A stretch of 64,000 nt of DNA from Senegalia massiliensis (lineage in GTDB: Bacteria > Bacillota > Clostridia > Tissierellales > SIT17), in contig NZ_LR130785.1 in NCBI RefSeq assembly GCF_900626135.1, forward strand, positions 1,521,241 through 1,585,240. The letters are read 5' to 3'. Of this stretch, positions 25,301 through 35,965 are shown in pieces (position 1 is the stretch's first letter; every line of letters starts with the position of its first letter). Made by a program: the position numbers and the translations under genes. The notes beneath the pieces were generated by a model. That model saw nothing but the letters and a program-made list of their open reading frames with translations, ran no database searches and was not told the DNA's origin.

Positions 25301-26305
25301 ATGGATGAAAAGGAAAATAGAATTGTCACAAGTAGTGCTAAAACTGAAGATTTTGATATAGAATCTACATTAAGACCTAAATTATTAGAAAATTATATTG
25401 GACAAGATAAAGTAAAAGAAAAATTGAAAATATTTATTGAAGCAGCAAAAATTAGAAATGAATCACTTGATCATGTGCTTTTATATGGTCCACCAGGTCT
25501 TGGTAAAACTACACTGGCTAGTATTATTTCAAATGAAATGAGTGTAAATATAAGAATAACATCTGGTCCTGCCATAGAAAAAGCTGGAGATTTAGCTGCT
25601 ATACTTACCAATTTAGGTGAAGGAGATGTACTCTTTATTGATGAAATTCATAGATTAAATAGGAGTGTAGAAGAAATACTTTATCCTGCTATGGAAGATT
25701 TTGCACTAGATATAATAATAGGAAAAGGTCCTAGTGCAAGATCTATAAGACTTGATTTATCTAAGTTTACACTTATAGGAGCAACTACTCGTGCAGGGCT
25801 TTTAACCTCTCCTTTAAGAGATAGATTTGGTGTTATGTGTAAATTAGATTATTATAGTATAGAAGATTTGAAAAGTATAATTATAAGGTCTGCTGGTATA
25901 CTTGGTATAGAAATAGATTCTGTAGGAGCATTAGAGATAGCAAAAAGATCTAGAGGAACACCAAGAATAGCAAATAGGATATTGAAAAGAGTTAGAGATT
26001 ATGCTGAAGTAGTAGAAAATGGTGTAATAACAAAAGAAGTAGCTGATAAAGCTCTAGATTTATTAGAAATAGATGAATTAGGTCTAGACAATATAGATAA
26101 GCGCTTATTACTTTCTATAATTCATAAATTTTCTCATGGTCCAGTAGGCTTAGATACTTTAGCTGCTACTATTGGTGAAGAGAGAAATACTATTGAAGAT
26201 GTGTATGAACCTTATTTATTACAAATTGGATTTATAAATAGAACTCCAAGAGGAAGGGTAATAACTAAAAGATGTTTAGAACATTTTAATATTAAAGGTG
26301 ATTAG
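25301..26305 (+). CDS. ruvB: Holliday junction helicase RuvB
   Basis: 334 residues. Walker [10 protein letters not shown], Walker [10 protein letters not shown], sensor 1 [11 protein letters not shown], arginine finger region SPLRDRFG, and a C-terminal winged helix with [12 protein letters not shown] and [12 protein letters not shown]-driven motor for branch migration with RuvA. AGAGGGG precedes the ATG, 12 bases after ruvA. Confidence 0.97.
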   Translation: MDEKENRIVTSSAKTEDFDIESTLRPKLLENYIGQDKVKEKLKIFIEAAKIRNESLDHVLLYGPPGLGKTTLASIISNEMSVNIRITSGPAIEKAGDLAAILTNLGEGDVLFIDEIHRLNRSVEEILYPAMEDFALDIIIGKGPSARSIRLDLSKFTLIGATTRAGLLTSPLRDRFGVMCKLDYYSIEDLKSIIIRSAGILGIEIDSVGALEIAKRSRGTPRIANRILKRVRDYAEVVENGVITKEVADKALDLLEIDELGLDNIDKRLLLSIIHKFSHGPVGLDTLAATIGEERNTIEDVYEPYLLQIGFINRTPRGRVITKRCLEHFNIKGD

Positions 26306-26309
26306 TAAA

Positions 26310-26421
26310 ATGGATATAGGAAAAAATATTATTATAATAGGATTAATTATTGTATTAATTAGGGTTATTATTAAGTATTATTTTGACTGTAATTATAAAT
26401 ATTATTAGAAAATTATTTTGA
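26310..26421 (+). pseudogene. Probable remnant of a DUF2905 membrane protein
   Basis: An ATG at 26310, five bases after ruvB, opens MDIGKNIIIIGLIIVLIRVI, which resembles the start of DUF2905 proteins (about 65-70 residues, often next to ruvB). The frame stops at 26408 after 32 codons. In the frame one base along, 26383-26421 reads LTVIINIIRKLF and a stop, like the usual hydrophobic end of that family. The middle seems deleted and the frame shifted. No ribosome site is apparent. Confidence 0.5.
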
Positions 26422-26461
26422 TTTATTATATATTTAAGTAATTAAGTAAAGGAATGATTTG

Positions 26462-28622
<2,161 letters not shown>

Positions 28623-28712
28623 AATATATAAAAAAAGGTTCAAGTCTATTGAAAAAAACATATAAAAAATATATAATGAATATATTATGAATTGAAAGGA
28701 GTGTATATAATA

Positions 28713-28988
28713 ATGGATATATTAAGAGCATTTGCATTTCCAATAGCATTACTTGTTATATTTTATTTTCTTCTTATTAGACCACAGCAAAAAAAGGATA
28801 AGAAGATACGTGAAATGAGAAGTAATCTTGTAGTAGGTGATCATATTACAACTATAGGTGGTATAGTTGGTAAGGTTACAAAGATAAAAGAAGATGACAT
28901 TACAATTGAAGTTGGTGCTGACAAAACAAAATTTGATGTTAAAAAATGGGCAATAGGTAACAAAGTAAATCAGAGTGACAATAATTAA
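28713..28988 (+). CDS. yajC: Preprotein translocase subunit YajC
   Basis: 91 residues from ATG 28713 (AAAGGAG at 28695-28701). One membrane segment at about 6-23 ending FYFLLIRPQQKKDKK, the YajC signature, then the soluble part with VGDHITTIGGIVGKV. Accessory partner of SecDF-YidC. It lies upstream of secD/secF, though four genes are between. The stop codon lies inside a 42-base palindrome. Confidence 0.95.
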   Translation: MDILRAFAFPIALLVIFYFLLIRPQQKKDKKIREMRSNLVVGDHITTIGGIVGKVTKIKEDDITIEVGADKTKFDVKKWAIGNKVNQSDNN

Positions 28989-29019
28989 AGACTAGCTTAA
29001 GCTAGTCTTTAATTATTGT
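28978..29019 (+). terminator. Terminator after yajC, 21-bp perfect arms
   Basis: Perfect 42-base palindrome (centre between 28998 and 28999, core GACTAGCTTAAGCTAGTC). It spans the yajC stop codon; the right arm ends in a short T tract. Confidence 0.85.
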
Positions 29020-29069
29020 AATAAATAAAAATATACCTGCATATCTATTAGTTAAGAGTGGAGGTGTAG

Positions 29070-29456
29070 GTGTTGAATACAAGTAAAAAAAATATGAATT
29101 ATGTGCTTTTATTAGGGAAGTCTTTGTTGTTAAGTTTTATTGTTACTTTAATTTTATTTGTAATATTTACTTTGATTTTAACTTATACAAGTTTAGGTGA
29201 AAAATGGATTCCACTAATTAATACAGTAATACTAATCATATCCATAAGTTTAGGAGCTATAAAAATGGCTATAAATTCATCAAAAAGAGGGTTTATAAAC
29301 GGTGGAGTATTAGGATTAAGTTATATGTTATTACTTATATTATTTGGTTTTATAGTATTTAAGAATACTGGGGTAGATATCTATAGTCTAACAAAATTAG
29401 GTATTGGAATTTTAGTTGGAATAATAGCAGGAATGATAGGAGTAAACTTAAAATAA
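29070..29456 (+). CDS. TIGR04086 family membrane protein (YrzE-like)
   Basis: 128 residues with four hydrophobic segments (about 10-38, 42-60, 72-91, 106-126). The GAIKMAINSSKRGFINGGVL segment is typical of TIGR04086. The same family member (yrzE) stands after yajC in Bacillus, which supports the call. Function unknown. GAGGTG lies before both GTG 29070 and TTG 29073; either may start translation. Confidence 0.75.
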   Translation: MLNTSKKNMNYVLLLGKSLLLSFIVTLILFVIFTLILTYTSLGEKWIPLINTVILIISISLGAIKMAINSSKRGFINGGVLGLSYMLLLILFGFIVFKNTGVDIYSLTKLGIGILVGIIAGMIGVNLK

Positions 29457-29459
29457 AGC

Positions 29460-29488
29460 TTTATACCCAGCCTACTTTGTGATATAAT
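29460..29488 (+). promoter_or_regulatory. Promoter of scfA
   Basis: TATAAT at 29483-29488 with TG at 29480-29481 (extended -10), and a weak TTTATA at 29460-29465, spacer 17. About 36 bases before the scfA start. Confidence 0.55.
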
Positions 29489-29523
29489 TTAAACGTAAAT
29501 TATGTATTAGGGGGTAAATAATC

Positions 29524-29670
29524 GTGAAACATATTAAAACTTTAAGTAGTAAAAATTTAAAGAGCACAATAGAATATGGTGGATGTGGAGAATGTCAAAC
29601 ATCTTGTCAATCTGCTTGCAAGACATCTTGCACAGTAGGTAATCAAACTTGTGAAAACACCAACAGGTAA
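29524..29670 (+). CDS. scfA: Six-cysteine SCIFF peptide precursor
   Basis: 48 residues from GTG 29524 behind AGGGGG. Six Cys at 21, 24, 28, 32, 36 and 43, in the run GGCGECQTSCQSACKTSC, which is nearly invariant in SCIFF (six Cys in forty-five) peptides of Clostridia. The first 20 residues are the leader. ScfB makes Cys sulfur to alpha-carbon thioether links to downstream residues, usually Thr, so the product is a ranthipeptide. Six Cys with Thr/Ser between offer several crosslinks. Followed by a hairpin and scfB. The mature role is not known. Confidence 0.95.
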   Translation: MKHIKTLSSKNLKSTIEYGGCGECQTSCQSACKTSCTVGNQTCENTNR

Positions 29671-29696
29671 AAGTAGTGTAGACCACTACTTTTTTA
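29669..29696 (+). terminator. Hairpin between scfA and scfB
   Basis: AAGTAGTG / CACTACTT, 8 to 10 bp, 5-base loop, then TTTT. As scfB follows without a clear promoter, the hairpin likely lets only part of the transcripts through, giving more precursor than enzyme. Confidence 0.75.
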
Positions 29697-29726
29697 TCGT
29701 TGTGAAGAATAACTTAGGAGGAAACA

Positions 29727-31079
29727 ATGAAAAGGATACATAAATTCAAACAAAATAATAAATTCATCGTACTTGATATTAATAGTGGTTCAGTACATCT
29801 TGTAGATGAATTGATTTGGGATTTAGTTGATTTATATAAAGAAAAAGATTTAACAGATATAAACAAAGAATTGGAATGGAAATATGATTCTAAAACCATA
29901 GAAGAGGGTTATAGAGAAATAAAAGAATTAGAAGAAAATGGCATAATTTATTCTGAAGATATATACTTTAAGGATGTTAAATCTAATAATCAAAAGATTG
30001 TAAAAGCACTTTGTCTTCATATAGCTCATGATTGTAACTTGAAATGTGAATATTGTTTTGCATCTCAAGGAGATTTTAATGGCGACAAATCATTTATGAG
30101 TTTAGAGACAGGAAAAAAAGCATTAGAATTTTTAGCTGAAAACTCTGCTAATAGAAGAAATCTTGAAGTAGATTTTTTTGGTGGGGAGCCTCTTATGAAT
30201 TTTGATGTAGTTAAGGAACTTGTACATTATGGAAGAGAAATAGAGAAAAAATATAATAAGAATTTTAGGTTTACAATAACTACTAATGGATTATTACTTG
30301 ATAAAGAAAAAATGGATTTTATTAATGAACATATGTCAAATGTAGTTTTAAGTTTAGATGGAAGAAAAAAAGTAAATGATGAAATGAGAAAGACAATAAA
30401 TGGTGAAGGTAGTTTTGATATAATTGTACCTAAGTTTTTAGAAATGGCTAAATCTAGAAAAGGTAAAGATTATTATTTAAGAGGAACTTTTACTTCTAAA
30501 AATTTAGATTTTTCAAAAGATGTATTAGAATTATATAATTTAGGATTTAAATCTGTATCAGTTGAACCAGTTGTTACAGAGCCTCATATGGAATATGCAA
30601 TATTAGAAAAACATCTTGGCGAGATATTAGATGAATATGATAAATTATCAAAAGAATATATAAAAATAAAGAAAAAAGATAAAGATTTCAATTTTTTTCA
30701 TTTTATGATTGATTTAAATCAAGGCCCTTGTGCTATAAAAAGAGCCTCAGGATGTGGAGCTGGAGTAGAATATTTAGCTGTAACTCCTGAAGGAGACTTA
30801 TACCCTTGCCATCAATTTGTAGGTGATGAAAAGTTTAAATTAGGTACTCTTGATAGTGGCATTAAAAATATGGAAATTGTAGATAGATTTAATAATGCAA
30901 ATGTATATAATAAAGAGGATTGCTCTGAATGTTGGGCAAAATTTTATTGTAGTGGTGGATGTCATGCAAATGCATATAATTTCAATAAAAATATAAACAA
31001 GCCTTATACTATAGGATGTGAAATGGAGAAAAAAAGAATAGAAAGTTCTATTTCAATATTAGCAAATTTAGAAGATTAA
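29727..31079 (+). CDS. scfB: SCIFF peptide thioether maturase, radical SAM/SPASM
   Basis: 450 residues. The N-terminal 85 residues look like a peptide-recognition (RRE) domain; the radical SAM cluster Cys are 103, 107 and 110 (CNLKCEYC). The C-terminal SPASM domain has Cys at CAIKRASGCGAG, PCHQF and CSECWAKFYCSGGCHAN, room for two auxiliary 4Fe-4S clusters. It crosslinks the ScfA cysteines. AGGAGG precedes ATG 29727. Oxygen-sensitive chemistry fits an anaerobe. Confidence 0.95.
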   Translation: MKRIHKFKQNNKFIVLDINSGSVHLVDELIWDLVDLYKEKDLTDINKELEWKYDSKTIEEGYREIKELEENGIIYSEDIYFKDVKSNNQKIVKALCLHIAHDCNLKCEYCFASQGDFNGDKSFMSLETGKKALEFLAENSANRRNLEVDFFGGEPLMNFDVVKELVHYGREIEKKYNKNFRFTITTNGLLLDKEKMDFINEHMSNVVLSLDGRKKVNDEMRKTINGEGSFDIIVPKFLEMAKSRKGKDYYLRGTFTSKNLDFSKDVLELYNLGFKSVSVEPVVTEPHMEYAILEKHLGEILDEYDKLSKEYIKIKKKDKDFNFFHFMIDLNQGPCAIKRASGCGAGVEYLAVTPEGDLYPCHQFVGDEKFKLGTLDSGIKNMEIVDRFNNANVYNKEDCSECWAKFYCSGGCHANAYNFNKNINKPYTIGCEMEKKRIESSISILANLED

Positions 31080-31093
31080 CGGAGGTTTGAAAA

Positions 31094-31594
31094 TTGATAA
31101 AAAGTTTTGAAGAATTTACACCAAAGATAGATGAAACATGTTTTGTTGCTGAAAGTTCGGACATAATAGGAAATGTAATTATAGGTAAAGATTCAAATGT
31201 TTGGTACAATACTGTTTTAAGAGGTGATGTGAATAAGATAGTTGTTGGAGAAAAAACTAATATTCAAGATGGAACTATTATTCATGTTGAAAAATCTATA
31301 CCAACTATTATTGGAAATAATGTTACAATTGGTCATAAAGCTATTGTTCATGCGTGTACATTAAGTGATAATGTTCTTGTAGGTATGGGGGCGATAATTT
31401 TAAATGGTGCCATAATAGAAGAAAATGTTTTAATAGGGGCGGGAAGTGTAGTTACCCCAGGTAAAACAATCCCTTCAGGACATCTTGCATTAGGTTCTCC
31501 TGCACGAGTAATAAGAAAATTAACTGATGAAGAAATAAATGATTTACAAAAATCAGCAGATAATTATGTGAGTTTATCGAAAAAACATAAATAA
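31094..31594 (+). CDS. Gamma-carbonic anhydrase family protein
   Basis: 166 residues, left-handed beta-helix hexapeptide repeats throughout (for example IGNVIIGKDSNVWYNTVLRG). The three zinc-ligand His are kept in IIHVE and IGHKAIVHAC. Members of this YrdA/PaaY-like group bind zinc; carbonic anhydrase activity is shown for some only. TTG start after CGGAGG. Sits between scfB and secD. Confidence 0.9.
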   Translation: MIKSFEEFTPKIDETCFVAESSDIIGNVIIGKDSNVWYNTVLRGDVNKIVVGEKTNIQDGTIIHVEKSIPTIIGNNVTIGHKAIVHACTLSDNVLVGMGAIILNGAIIEENVLIGAGSVVTPGKTIPSGHLALGSPARVIRKLTDEEINDLQKSADNYVSLSKKHK

Positions 31595-31639
31595 TATATA
31601 ATAGTTACAATTATTATATAACTTTGAGGAGGAAATATT

Positions 31640-32908
31640 ATGAAGGTTAAAAGTATTATTATTTTCCTTTTAATACTTGCCTTGGCTGGAGCAGGAGTTT
31701 ATGTTGCTATTGAAGGTGTTAGTATAGGGAAATATGAGATTTCTCCAATTAATGAATCTATTAATTTAGGTCTTGATTTAGAAGGAGGAATATATGTAGT
31801 ACTAGAAGCAAAAACTGATGCAACAGGTGATGAATTAAAAGAAAAGATGCAGGAAGCTAAAGCTATAATAGATCAACGTGTAAATGGACTTGGAGTTACT
31901 GAACCTAGTATTACTATAGAAGGTGAAGATAGAATAAGAATTGAACTTCCAGGACTTAAAGATACACAGGAAGCATTTGATATGATAGGAAAAACTGCAG
32001 AACTTCAATTTATAAATTCTGAAGGTGAAGTAGTAGTTACAGGTAAGAATGTTAAAGAATCTGAGCCTATATATATAGAAGACTCTACTACTGGGAAAAG
32101 TGTACCTGTAGTATCACTAGAGTTTGATTCTGAAGGTGCTGAATTATTTAAAGAGGCAACAGAAGAAGCTATGGAAAAACCAGAAGGTCCTGAAAGGATT
32201 ATAAATATAGTACTTGATGGAGAAACTATATCAGCACCGGCTGTAGGTACTGTTATAACAGATGGTTCTGCTACAATTGAAGGTGCTTTTACAATAGAAG
32301 AGGCAAGAGAACTTGCAACTCTTATACAAGCAGGTGCACTTCCTGTAGAGATGGAAGAAGTACAAGCATCTGAAATAGGACCTACACTTGGTCTTGAATC
32401 ATTGGATAAGTCAGTATATGCAGCTACTATAGGAATAATTTTAATATTTTTATTTATGTTAATATTCTATAGAATACCAGGACTTGTAGCTAATATTACC
32501 CTTACTATATATATACTTATAGTAATGTTTACTTTGGTAAGCTTAAATGCAACTTTAACACTGCCAGGTATTGCAGGACTTATACTATCAATAGGTATGG
32601 CAGTTGATGCTAATGTTGTTATATTTGAAAGAATAAAAGAAGAAATTAGACTGGGAAAATCTATAAGATCATCTGTTGATTCAGGATTTAAAAGTGCACT
32701 ATCTACTGTTATAGATGCTAATATAACTACCCTTATTGCTGGTATAGTTTTATTTAATTTTGGTACAGGACCTATAAAAGGATTTGCAGTTACTCTTATA
32801 ATAGGTATAATTACATCTATTATTACTGCATTAGTAATTACCAGATTATTATTAAAACTATTTATTGAAATGAAAATAACTAAAAATACAAAAATGTTTG
32901 GAGCATAG
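31640..32908 (+). CDS. secD: Protein translocase subunit SecD
   Basis: 422 residues. One N-terminal membrane segment, the conserved LGLDLEGGIYVVLEA (about 44-58), a periplasm-side domain with IDQRVNGLGVTEPSI, then five C-terminal membrane segments with GLILSIGMAVDANVVIFERI (D1-D4 family motif). With SecF it uses the proton or sodium gradient to pull exported proteins. AGGAGG start. Shorter extracytoplasmic domain than in enteric bacteria, as usual in Firmicutes. Confidence 0.96.
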   Translation: MKVKSIIIFLLILALAGAGVYVAIEGVSIGKYEISPINESINLGLDLEGGIYVVLEAKTDATGDELKEKMQEAKAIIDQRVNGLGVTEPSITIEGEDRIRIELPGLKDTQEAFDMIGKTAELQFINSEGEVVVTGKNVKESEPIYIEDSTTGKSVPVVSLEFDSEGAELFKEATEEAMEKPEGPERIINIVLDGETISAPAVGTVITDGSATIEGAFTIEEARELATLIQAGALPVEMEEVQASEIGPTLGLESLDKSVYAATIGIILIFLFMLIFYRIPGLVANITLTIYILIVMFTLVSLNATLTLPGIAGLILSIGMAVDANVVIFERIKEEIRLGKSIRSSVDSGFKSALSTVIDANITTLIAGIVLFNFGTGPIKGFAVTLIIGIITSIITALVITRLLLKLFIEMKITKNTKMFGA

Positions 32909-32919
32909 GGGGGAGAAAG

Positions 32920-33783
32920 TTGAATTTACAAATCATACAGAAAAAAAATATCTTTTTTATAATTTCAGCTATTGTAATAGTAATTGGAATAGCAATGTTA
33001 TTTATAAATGGTCTTAATTTTGGAATTGATTTTACTGGAGGAACTCTTATTCAAATAGATTTAGGTAAAGAAATTCCAGTAAGTGAAATAAGAGAAATAA
33101 CAGATGAATATGATGAAAATGCTGATATAGTTCATGCTGGTGATGAAAATCATGAAATAATAATAAAGACAACAGAAGATTATTCAAATGAAAAGAGAAA
33201 TGAAATATTTAATAAATTCAAAGAAAAATACAAATTAGAATCAGATAAACCTCTCCAATCGCAAAAAATTGGACCTGCAATAGGTAAAGAAATCAGAAAT
33301 GATGCACTTATTGCAATAGGAATAGCAATGGTAGGAATGCTTATATATATAACATTTAGATTTGAATTTAAATTCGGATTATCTGCAATTATAGCATTGA
33401 TTCATGATATACTTATAACCCTTGCTATATTTGCCATATTTAAACTACCTGTAAATGTTTCATTTGTAGCAGCATTACTTACTATTGTAGGTTATTCTAT
33501 AAATGATACAATTGTTGTATTTGATAGAATAAGAGAAAATTTAAAATTATTTAAGAAAACAGATTATGCTAAATTAGTAGATACTAGTATTTCACAGACT
33601 ATAGTTAGATCAATTAATACTTCATTTACTACATTTATAGCAATTGCTTGTCTTTATATATTTGGGGTAGATGCAATAAAAGAATTTGCACTTCCATTAA
33701 TACTTGGTATATTAATTGGAACATACTCTTCTATATTTATTGCAAGTCCTGTGTGGTATCTGTTTAAAACTAATTCAAAATAG
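32920..33783 (+). CDS. secF: Protein translocase subunit SecF
   Basis: 287 residues, six membrane segments. LNFGIDFTGGTLIQI (about 31-45) and LLTIVGYSINDTIVVFDRIREN (about 187-208, split here at the family motif) identify it. TTG start after GGGGGAG, 11 bases after secD. SecD and SecF are separate genes here, unlike the fused SecDF of Bacillus. A terminator follows. Confidence 0.96.
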   Translation: MNLQIIQKKNIFFIISAIVIVIGIAMLFINGLNFGIDFTGGTLIQIDLGKEIPVSEIREITDEYDENADIVHAGDENHEIIIKTTEDYSNEKRNEIFNKFKEKYKLESDKPLQSQKIGPAIGKEIRNDALIAIGIAMVGMLIYITFRFEFKFGLSAIIALIHDILITLAIFAIFKLPVNVSFVAALLTIVGYSINDTIVVFDRIRENLKLFKKTDYAKLVDTSISQTIVRSINTSFTTFIAIACLYIFGVDAIKEFALPLILGILIGTYSSIFIASPVWYLFKTNSK

Positions 33784-33790
33784 CTTTATT

Positions 33791-33823
33791 AATAAAGTCT
33801 CAGAAGATCTGAGACTTTATTTT
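33791..33823 (+). terminator. Terminator after secF
   Basis: AATAAAGTCTCAG and CTGAGACTTTATT, 13-bp perfect stem, 5-base loop, then TTT. Confidence 0.88.
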
Positions 33824-33905
33824 TACTTGTTTTAATTGTTTGTTATTAATATAGTTAAAATTTGGGTAAAGTAATAATAATCAAATATTAAAGAGGAAGA
33901 GATAT

Positions 33906-35579
33906 ATGATAAAAAATAGAGTTAGTAAAATACATAGATATAGAGAAATTTATAACATTTTAACAAAATATGGTTTTAGTATGATAGCAGAAAGGTTGCC
34001 AAACCGAATATTTTTTAGGAAGATTTTTTTTAGAAAATCTAGTAAATTGAGTAGTAAATATTCAAGAGGTAAAAGACTCAGAATGGCTATAGAAGAATTA
34101 GGACCTACTTATATAAAGCTTGGGCAGGTTATGAGTACTAGATATGATTTATTGCCAACAGATATCATAGAAGAATTATCTAAATTACAAGATGAAGTAA
34201 GTGAATATCCATTAGGTGATGCTAAAAGGTTATTTAAAGAAGAAATAGGAATAGATATATCTGATGCTTTTATGGATTTTGATGAAAAACCTCTTGCTGC
34301 AGCTTCAATTGGTCAAGTATATAATGCTAAACTCTTTTCAGGAGAAGATGTTGTAGTTAAAATTAGGAGACCAAACATAAAGAACTTGATTGAAAAAGAT
34401 TTAGAAATTTTAAAAACCATTGGTGGAATTGTAGATGACTATATAGTAAGAAAAAGTGTAGTTAGTTTTAGTGAAATTGTAGATGAATTTGCAACTACAT
34501 TAAGGCGTGAATTAGATTATACAATGGAAGCACAAAATTATGAAAATTTTCGTCAATCATTAACAGATAATAAATATGCTGTAGTGCCGAAAGTCTATTG
34601 GGATTTTATAACTAAGAAAATACTCGTAATATCAAAGTTAAAAGGAATAAAAATAAATGATACTGAATCATTAATTGAAAATAATTATGATAATGAAAAA
34701 ATAGCATATAATTTAGCAAAAACTTATATGGAACAAGTTTTTTTACATGGTTTTTTTCATGCAGATCCTCATCCTGGAAATTTATTTGTTATTAATGGAG
34801 AGAAAATAGGTTTTGTAGATTTTGGAATGGTAGGATATTTAGATGATGAAAGCACTAAATTACTTATGCTGTTGTTAAAATCTTCTGTAGATAAAAATTC
34901 TGAAAAAATAGTAGAAACTTTATATAAAATGGACTCCATCCCTGAAACTACAAATAAAATGCTATTTAAAAGAGACATAAACTATGTATTAAATTATTAT
35001 TATAATTTATCTTTTGATAAGATTGATTTTAGTGATGCACTAACTGATATTTTAAGAATAACATATAAACATAAAGTACGTGTACCCAGTCAATTGACTC
35101 TTTTAATTAAAACCATTATATCAATAGAAGGTACAGCTAAAAATTTAAACCCTAAATTTAATTTAACAGATGTATCAAAAGATTTATTAGAAAGTATAAA
35201 AAAAGATAAATTCAATGCAAAAAGGCTATTTAATAAAACATATAGTTCAGCTTATAATATGTTAGAAGATTTTAGGGAATTACCTAAGATGTTAAATACA
35301 ATTTTTTATAAAATAAGCAATGATAAAATTAAAATAAATATGAATCATGAAGGATTATCAAAATTTAGAAAAGAATTAAATTCCGTTACTAATAAACTTT
35401 CATTAAGTCTTATAATCTCGGCAATAATAATAGGTTCATCTACTATAGCTCAAACTAAAACAGGACCACAAGTAGTGGGTATGAGCGCTATAGGACTTGT
35501 AGGATTTTTACTTGCAGGAATAATGGGTATTATACTTATTGTTTCTATTATATTTCATTCTTGGGATAATAAAAAATAA
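33906..35579 (+). CDS. UbiB/ABC1 family protein kinase-like membrane protein
   Basis: 557 residues. KxGQ motif YIKLGQVMSTR (about 70-80), Ala-rich loop PLAAASIGQVYNA (about 126-138), VVVKIRRP lysine, HADPHPGNLFV catalytic loop and FVDFGMVG metal motif; two membrane helices at the C-terminus (about 500-550). Members act as ATPases or kinases that aid isoprenoid-lipid metabolism. No ubiquinone genes are nearby and the host looks anaerobic. AGAGGAAG start. Cotranscribed with the LapA-like gene. Confidence 0.93.
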   Translation: MIKNRVSKIHRYREIYNILTKYGFSMIAERLPNRIFFRKIFFRKSSKLSSKYSRGKRLRMAIEELGPTYIKLGQVMSTRYDLLPTDIIEELSKLQDEVSEYPLGDAKRLFKEEIGIDISDAFMDFDEKPLAAASIGQVYNAKLFSGEDVVVKIRRPNIKNLIEKDLEILKTIGGIVDDYIVRKSVVSFSEIVDEFATTLRRELDYTMEAQNYENFRQSLTDNKYAVVPKVYWDFITKKILVISKLKGIKINDTESLIENNYDNEKIAYNLAKTYMEQVFLHGFFHADPHPGNLFVINGEKIGFVDFGMVGYLDDESTKLLMLLLKSSVDKNSEKIVETLYKMDSIPETTNKMLFKRDINYVLNYYYNLSFDKIDFSDALTDILRITYKHKVRVPSQLTLLIKTIISIEGTAKNLNPKFNLTDVSKDLLESIKKDKFNAKRLFNKTYSSAYNMLEDFRELPKMLNTIFYKISNDKIKINMNHEGLSKFRKELNSVTNKLSLSLIISAIIIGSSTIAQTKTGPQVVGMSAIGLVGFLLAGIMGIILIVSIIFHSWDNKK

Positions 35580-35591
35580 AGGAGTGATTTT

Positions 35592-35894
35592 ATGCAATTG
35601 GTATTTATATTATCATTGCTATTTGCTGTCTTAATAGCAACATTTGCAGTTCAGAATTCAGCTTCAGTAGCAATTAATTTTTTGTTTACAAAGGTTGAAG
35701 TATCACAAGCATTAGTTATATTTATATCAGCTGCACTAGGTGCAATTATTGTAGCTTTACTTGGGTTAGTTAAGCATAGAAAGATGAATAAAACTATTAA
35801 TAAACAAAAATTAGAAATAGAAAAATTGAAGAAAGATTGTACAAGACTCCATAGAAAAAAACAAGAAAAGTCCTTAAATAATGATGAAAATTAA
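35592..35894 (+). CDS. LapA-domain (DUF1049) membrane protein
   Basis: 100 residues: two membrane segments (about 1-22 and 38-62) with the pattern ATFAVQNSASVAINFLFTKV between them, then a basic coiled C-terminal region of about 35 residues. LapA proteins of Proteobacteria act in lipopolysaccharide assembly, but in Firmicutes the role is unknown. AGGAGTG start, 12 bases after the UbiB-like gene. Confidence 0.8.
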   Translation: MQLVFILSLLFAVLIATFAVQNSASVAINFLFTKVEVSQALVIFISAALGAIIVALLGLVKHRKMNKTINKQKLEIEKLKKDCTRLHRKKQEKSLNNDEN

Positions 35895-35903
35895 TAAACA
35901 AAG

Positions 35904-35932
35904 TTGAATTAAAGTTACCTATTAGCTATAAT
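35904..35932 (+). promoter_or_regulatory. Sigma A promoter of recJ
   Basis: TTGAAT at 35904-35909, exactly 17 bases, TATAAT at 35927-35932. About 34 bases upstream of the recJ ATG. Confidence 0.8.
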
Positions 35933-35965
35933 ATTATATGTGTTTAAAATATAGTAGGTGAAATA

